A stretch of DNA of 64,000 nucleotides from Mytilus californianus. Its lineage: Eukaryota; Mollusca; Bivalvia; Mytilida; Mytilidae. Positions within the stretch are counted from its first letter, which is position 1, and every line of letters begins with the position of its first letter. Below the pieces are notes generated by a model. That model was not told the origin of the DNA. It saw only the letters and a list, made by a program, of their open reading frames with translations, and ran no database searches. The stretch spans positions 11,462,321 to 11,526,320 of the forward strand of contig NW_026262659.1 of NCBI RefSeq assembly GCF_021869535.1, written 5' to 3'. This document shows, piece after piece, positions 55,601 through 61,600 of this stretch. The position numbers were made by a program, and so were the translations under genes.

Positions 55601-58600
55601 TAACCAAACTTGGCCACAATCATCATTAGGGTATTTAGTTTAAAAAATGTGTCTGATGACCCTGCCTACCAACCAACATGGCCTACATGGCTAAAAATAG
55701 AATATAGGGGTAAAATGCAAGTTTTGTCTTATTATTTTTTGGACCGTTATAGATAGAGAAAATCTTAAAGGAGCAAAAATGTTCAGAATAATGAGCTCTA
55801 CCAATTGTCCATATATGTCAAAACTGTTAGACAAATTCTTACAGGAGTTATTGCCCATAAATGACAAATTTTACCATTTTTTTCATTTTTGCTTATCATG
55901 AAAACTATGATATTTAGAGAGAAACATTTTTTTCCCCTTATGCCTTATATGATTTAAATTATAATAGATAAATAAACACTTTAAATCACAAAAATGATCA
56001 GCAAGGCATGATCTATTAAAAAGTCAAATTTGGCCGATATAGTTAGTAAACTGTCACTGTTCATAGGAGTGATTGCCCTCAAATGAGGATTTTTTTTACC
56101 ATCTTTTGTGTTTTGAGCAAAAACTAAAGAAGGTAGACAGAAACTAAACAGACTAAAAGATCAGTAATACAAGATCAACAAAAAAGAGATTTTTGTCATG
56201 AAGTCTTTTCTCCTCTACAATGTTAGAGAGTGTCCTTTGTTCGATATGCACAGAGATCAAGGTGAGCGACACAGGCTCTTTAGAGCCTCTAGTTTTAGGT
56301 GCAGAGGGAATGGGATTTTCTCTACATGAGGCACAGGATTAAAGAGCCCCATTCAGACCTGGCATGACTGCACATTTATATATCCTGCATAGCCAAAAGC
56401 ATGCCATTTGAGAAATGTTTTATTACTGGTTGGTAGATTACCAAAAGATGACCATATTTTTATACACCAGTCAACCCTTGGATTGTGAAATAAGAGAAGC
56501 TCCTACATTGTTATAAGGCAGACTTCATACAAGAGCACATCTAGTAAAATGAAAATAACTGGGAATAGTCTTAACTTCACACTTGATTCGCTACTTAGAT
56601 GAATAACTCAACATTTGTTGACTTGGGTTATTCAAATCTATCTTGATGAATGTGTAATTACGATACCACAGGTACCGTTAAGTCTGTATTAAATTCAGAG
56701 ATTGACGAGGGTCTGTTGACAACTAAAGCCTTGTATAGGATAATGACCTGCTATGTATAAAAAGCAGTGATTTCAATTTTCCCATTGTGAACTCTCCATT
56801 TCAGTGAAGTGGCATTCCAGCAGTGCCAGCTTTTTGAGTATATATTCATTACTATACTATATTCCAGGTCTTGCGTTGCCTATTCCTGTTTCCCATTTTG
56901 TTGATAAAGGGTTGCTGCTTGTAAGTACGCTGTTTAATCAAGGGTTTTGAATGGCGAAGTAATTCAAGTTGCAGTTCCTTATGAAAGTTTTAACAACCCT
57001 TCACCTCGTTTTAAAGGGGTCTGTGTTCTTGACAAAGTTTATAACATATCTTTCAGTAGGATAATAAAGTGTGATCTTTGTAGGCTTTCTTTAGTTTATA
57101 ACATATCTTTCAGTAGGATATTAAAGTGTGATCTTTGTAGGCTTTCTTTAGTTTATAACATATCTTTCAGTAGGATATTAAAGTGTGATCTTTGTAGGCT
57201 TTCTTTAGTTTATAACATATCTTTCAGTAGGATAATAAAGTGTGATCTTTGTAGGCTTTCTTTAGTTTATAACATATCTTTAAGTAGGATAATAAAGTGT
57301 GATCTTTGTAGGCTCAGTAGGATAATAAAGTGTGATCTTTGTAGGCTCAGTAGGATAATAAAGTGTGATCTTTGTAGGCTCAGTAGGATAATAAAGTGTG
57401 ATCTTTGTAGGCTTTCTTTAGTTTATAACATATCTTTCAGTAGGATAATAAAGTGTGATCTTTGTAGGCTTTCTTTAGTTTATAACATATCTTTCAGTAG
57501 GATAATAAAGTGTTATCTTTGTAGGCTTTCTTTAGTTTATAACATATCTTTCAGTAGGATAATAAAGTGTGATCTTTGTAGGCTTTCTTTAGTTTATAAC
57601 ATATCTTTCAGTAGGATAATAAAGTGTGATCTTTGTAGGCTTTCTTTAGTTTATAACATATCTTTCAGTAGGATAATAAAGTGTGATCTTTGTAGGCTCA
57701 GTAGGATAATAAAGTGTGATCTTTGTAGGCTCAGTAGGATAATAAAGTGTGATCTTTGTAGGCTCAGTAGGATAATAAAGTGTGATCTTTGTAGGCTTTC
57801 TTTAGTTTATAACATATCTTTCAGTAGGATAATAAAGTGTGATCTTTGTAGGCTCAGTAGGATAATAAAGTGTGATCTATGTAGGCTTTCTTTAGTTTAT
57901 AACATATCTTTAAGTAGGATAATAAAGTGTGATCTTTGTAGGCTTTCTTTAGTTTATAACATATCTTTCAATAGGATAATAAAGTGTGATCTTTGTAGGC
58001 TCAGTAGGATAATAAAGTGTGATCTTTGTAGGCTTTCTTTAGTTTATAACATATCTTTAAGTAGGATAATAAAGTGTGATCTTTGTAGGCTTTCTTTAGT
58101 TTATAACATATCTTTCAGTAGGATAATAAAGTGTGATCTTTGTAGGCTCAGTAGGATAATAAAGTGTGATCTTTGTAGGCTTTCTTTAGTTTATAACATA
58201 TCTTTCAGTAGGATAATAAAGTGTGATCTTTGTAGGCTTTCTTTAGTTTATAACATATCTTTCAGTAGGATAATAAAGTGTGATCTTTGTAGGCTTTCTT
58301 TAGTTTATAACATATCTTTCAGTAGGATAATAAAGTGTGATCTTTGTAGGCTTTCTTTAGTTTATAACATATCTTTAAGTAGGATAATAAAGTGTGATCT
58401 TTGTAGGCTTTCTTTAGTTTATAACATATCTTTCAGTAGGATAATAAAGTGTGATCTTTGTAGGCTTTCTTTAGTTTATAACATATCTTTCAGTAGGATA
58501 ATAAAGTGTGATCTTTGTAGGCTCAGTAGGATAATAAAGTGTGATCTTTGTAGGCTCAGTAGGATAATAAAGTGTGATTTGTAGGCTTTCTTTAGTTTAT

Positions 58601-61600
58601 AACATATCTTTCAGTAGGATAATAAAGTGTGATCTTTGTAGGCTCAGTAGGATAATAAAGTGTGATCTTTGTAGGCTTTCTTTAGTTTATAACATATCTT
58701 TCAGTAGGATATTAAAGTGTGATCTTTGTAGGCTTTCTTTAGTTTATAACATATCTTTCAGTAGGATAATAAAGTGTGATCTTTGTAGGCTCAGTAGGAT
58801 AATAAAGTGTGATCTTTGTAGGCTTTCTTTAGTTTATAACATATCTTTAAGTAGGATAATAAAGTGTGGTCTTTGTAGGCTTTCTTTAGTTTATAACATA
58901 TCTTTCAGTAGGATAATAAAGTGTGATCTTTGTAGGCTCAGTAGGATAATAAAGTGTGATCTTTGTAGGCTTTCTTTAGTTTATAACATATCTTTAAGTA
59001 GGATAATAAAGTGTGATCTTTGTAGGCTTTCTTTAGTTTATAACATATCTTTCAGTAGGATAATCAAGTGTGATCTTTGTAGGCTTTCTTTAGTTTATAA
59101 CATATCTTTCAGTAGGATAATAAAGTGTGATCTTTGTAGGCTCAGTAGGATAATAAAGTGTGATCTTTGTAGGCTCAGTAGGATAATAAAGTGTGATCTT
59201 TGTAGGTTCAGTAGGATAATAAAGTGTGATCTTTGTAGGTTCAGTAGGATAATAAAGTGTGATCTTTGTAGGCTTTCTTTAGTTTATAACATATCTTTCA
59301 GTAGGATATTAAAGTGTGATCTTTGTAGGCTTTCTTTAGTTTATAACATATCTTTCAGTAGGATAATAAAGTGTGATCTTTGTAGGCTCAGTAGGATAAT
59401 AAAGTGTGATCTTTGTAGGCTTTCTTTAGTTTATAACATATCTTTAAGTAGGATAATAAAGTGTGGTCTTTGTAGGCTTTCTTTAGTTTATAACATATCT
59501 TTCAGTAGGATAATAAAGTGTGATCTTTGTAGGCTCAGTAGGATAATAAAGTGTGATCTTTGTAGGCTTTCTTTAGTTTATAACATATCTTTAAGTAGGA
59601 TAATAAAGTGTGATCTTTGTAGGCTTTCTTTAGTTTATAACATATCTTTCAGTAGGATAATCAAGTGTGATCTTTGTAGGCTTTCTTTAGTTTATAACAT
59701 ATCTTTCAGTAGGATAATAAAGTGTGATCTTTGTAGGCTCAGTAGGATAATAAAGTGTGATCTTTGTAGGCTCAGTAGGATAATAAAGTGTGATCTTTGT
59801 AGGTTCAGTAGGATAATAAAGTGTGATCTTTGTAGGTTCAGTAGGATAATAAAGTGTGATCTTTGTAGGTTCAGTAGGATAATAAAGTGTGATCTTTGTA
59901 GGCTCAGTAGGATAATAAAGTGTGATCTTTGTAGGCTCAGTAGGATAATAAAGTGTGATCTTTGTAGGTTCAGTAGGATAATAAAGTGTGATCTTTGTAG
60001 GCTTTCTTTAGTTTATAACATATCTTTCAGTAGGATATTAAAGTGTGATCTTTGTAGGCTTTCTTTAGTTTATAACATATCTTTCAGTAGGATAATAAAG
60101 TGTGATCTTTGTAGGCTCAGTAGGATAATAAAGTGTGATCTTTGTAGGCTTTCTTTAGTTTATAACATATCTTTAAGTAGGATAATAAAGTGTGGTCTTT
60201 GTAGGCTTTCTTTAGTTTATAACATATCTTTCAGTAGGATAATAAAGTGTGATCTTTGTAGGCTCAGTAGGATAATAAAGTGTGATCTTTGTAGGCTTTC
60301 TTTAGTTTATAACATATCTTTAAGTAGGATAATAAAGTGTGATCTTTGTAGGCTTTCTTTAGTTTATAACATATCTTTCAGTAGGATAATCAAGTGTGAT
60401 CTTTGTAGGCTTTCTTTAGTTTATAACATATCTTTCAGTAGGATAATAAAGTGTGATCCTTGTAGGCTCAGTAGGATAATAAAGTGTGATCTTTGTAGGC
60501 TCAGTAGGATAATAAAGTGTGATCTTTGTAGGTTCAGTAGGATAATAAAGTGTGATCTTTGTAGGTTCAGTAGGATAATAAAGTGTGATCTTTGTAGGTT
60601 CAGTAGGATAATAAAGTGTGATCTTTGTAGGCTCAGTAGGATAATAAAGTGTGATCTTTGTAGGCTCAGTAGGATAATGAAGTGTGATCTTTGTAGACTT
60701 TCTTTAGCACTGGAAAACATGATACTGATCATATGTTTTAATGTAGGATTTGAAAATTTTAAATTTTGTATTTTGAAGTTTGAATGTGGAGTTTTGAAAT
60801 ATGAATGATTCTTCTCGCCTTTCGTAAAAAAATATGAGTTATTTCCTTTGTCCATTATGGTTGTTAAACCGACTACAATTATATCTCCAACTTATAGTAT
60901 TGCCTTCCAAAGCTTAATACAATGCAATGTTTAATTTTTAGTGCCCACTGCAAAAAAATGCAATACTCACAAGCAATTTTATTTTCATTTGGAATGGGGT
61001 CTATATTTAGCTGTGAAGCCTGGTGAAAATTATATATTTCATTTATTGTTTTTGTATGTAAATAGGTCATTGGTTTTCTTTTTTTTTTTCTCTCTCATTC
61101 TAGAGCTTTTTATAACTTTCTATATGATTTTGACTTTGCTCATTGGTGAAGGCCGTACAGTGACCTATAGTTCCTAACATCTATGTCATTTAGACTATGG
61201 TGGATAGTTGTTTCAATAGAAATCATACCACACCTTATTTTATACTGAAGTAAATTTCTTAACTTATAAAGTATATTTGAAAAGGACCATTTTATTTTGG
61301 AATCCTGTTTCTCTTTGTGAAGCCTTGTTTTTAGCTCACCTGGCCCAAAGGGCCAAGTGAGCTTTCTCATCACTTGGCGTCCGTCGTCCCGCGTCCGTTG
61401 TCCGTCGTCCGTAAACTTTTACAAAAATCTTCTCTGAAACTACTGGGCCAAATTTAACCAAACTTGGCCACAATCATCATGAGGGTATCTAGTTTTAAAA
61501 ATGTGTCCGGTGACCCGGCCAACCAACCAAGATGGCCACCATGGCTAAAAATAGAACATAGGGGTAAAATGTAGATTTTGGCTTATATCTCTGAAACCAA

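Noticed and set aside
56947-60808. Two long repeat open frames (545 and 744 codons) as real protein genes
   Set aside because: They are fully explained by modules of 24 and 33 bp without stops, lie inside a PFAS intron, start in a retroelement remnant and have a frame break. I report them only as a repeat.
60421-60855. Minus-strand 144-codon open frame
   Set aside because: It is the complement of the same minisatellite.
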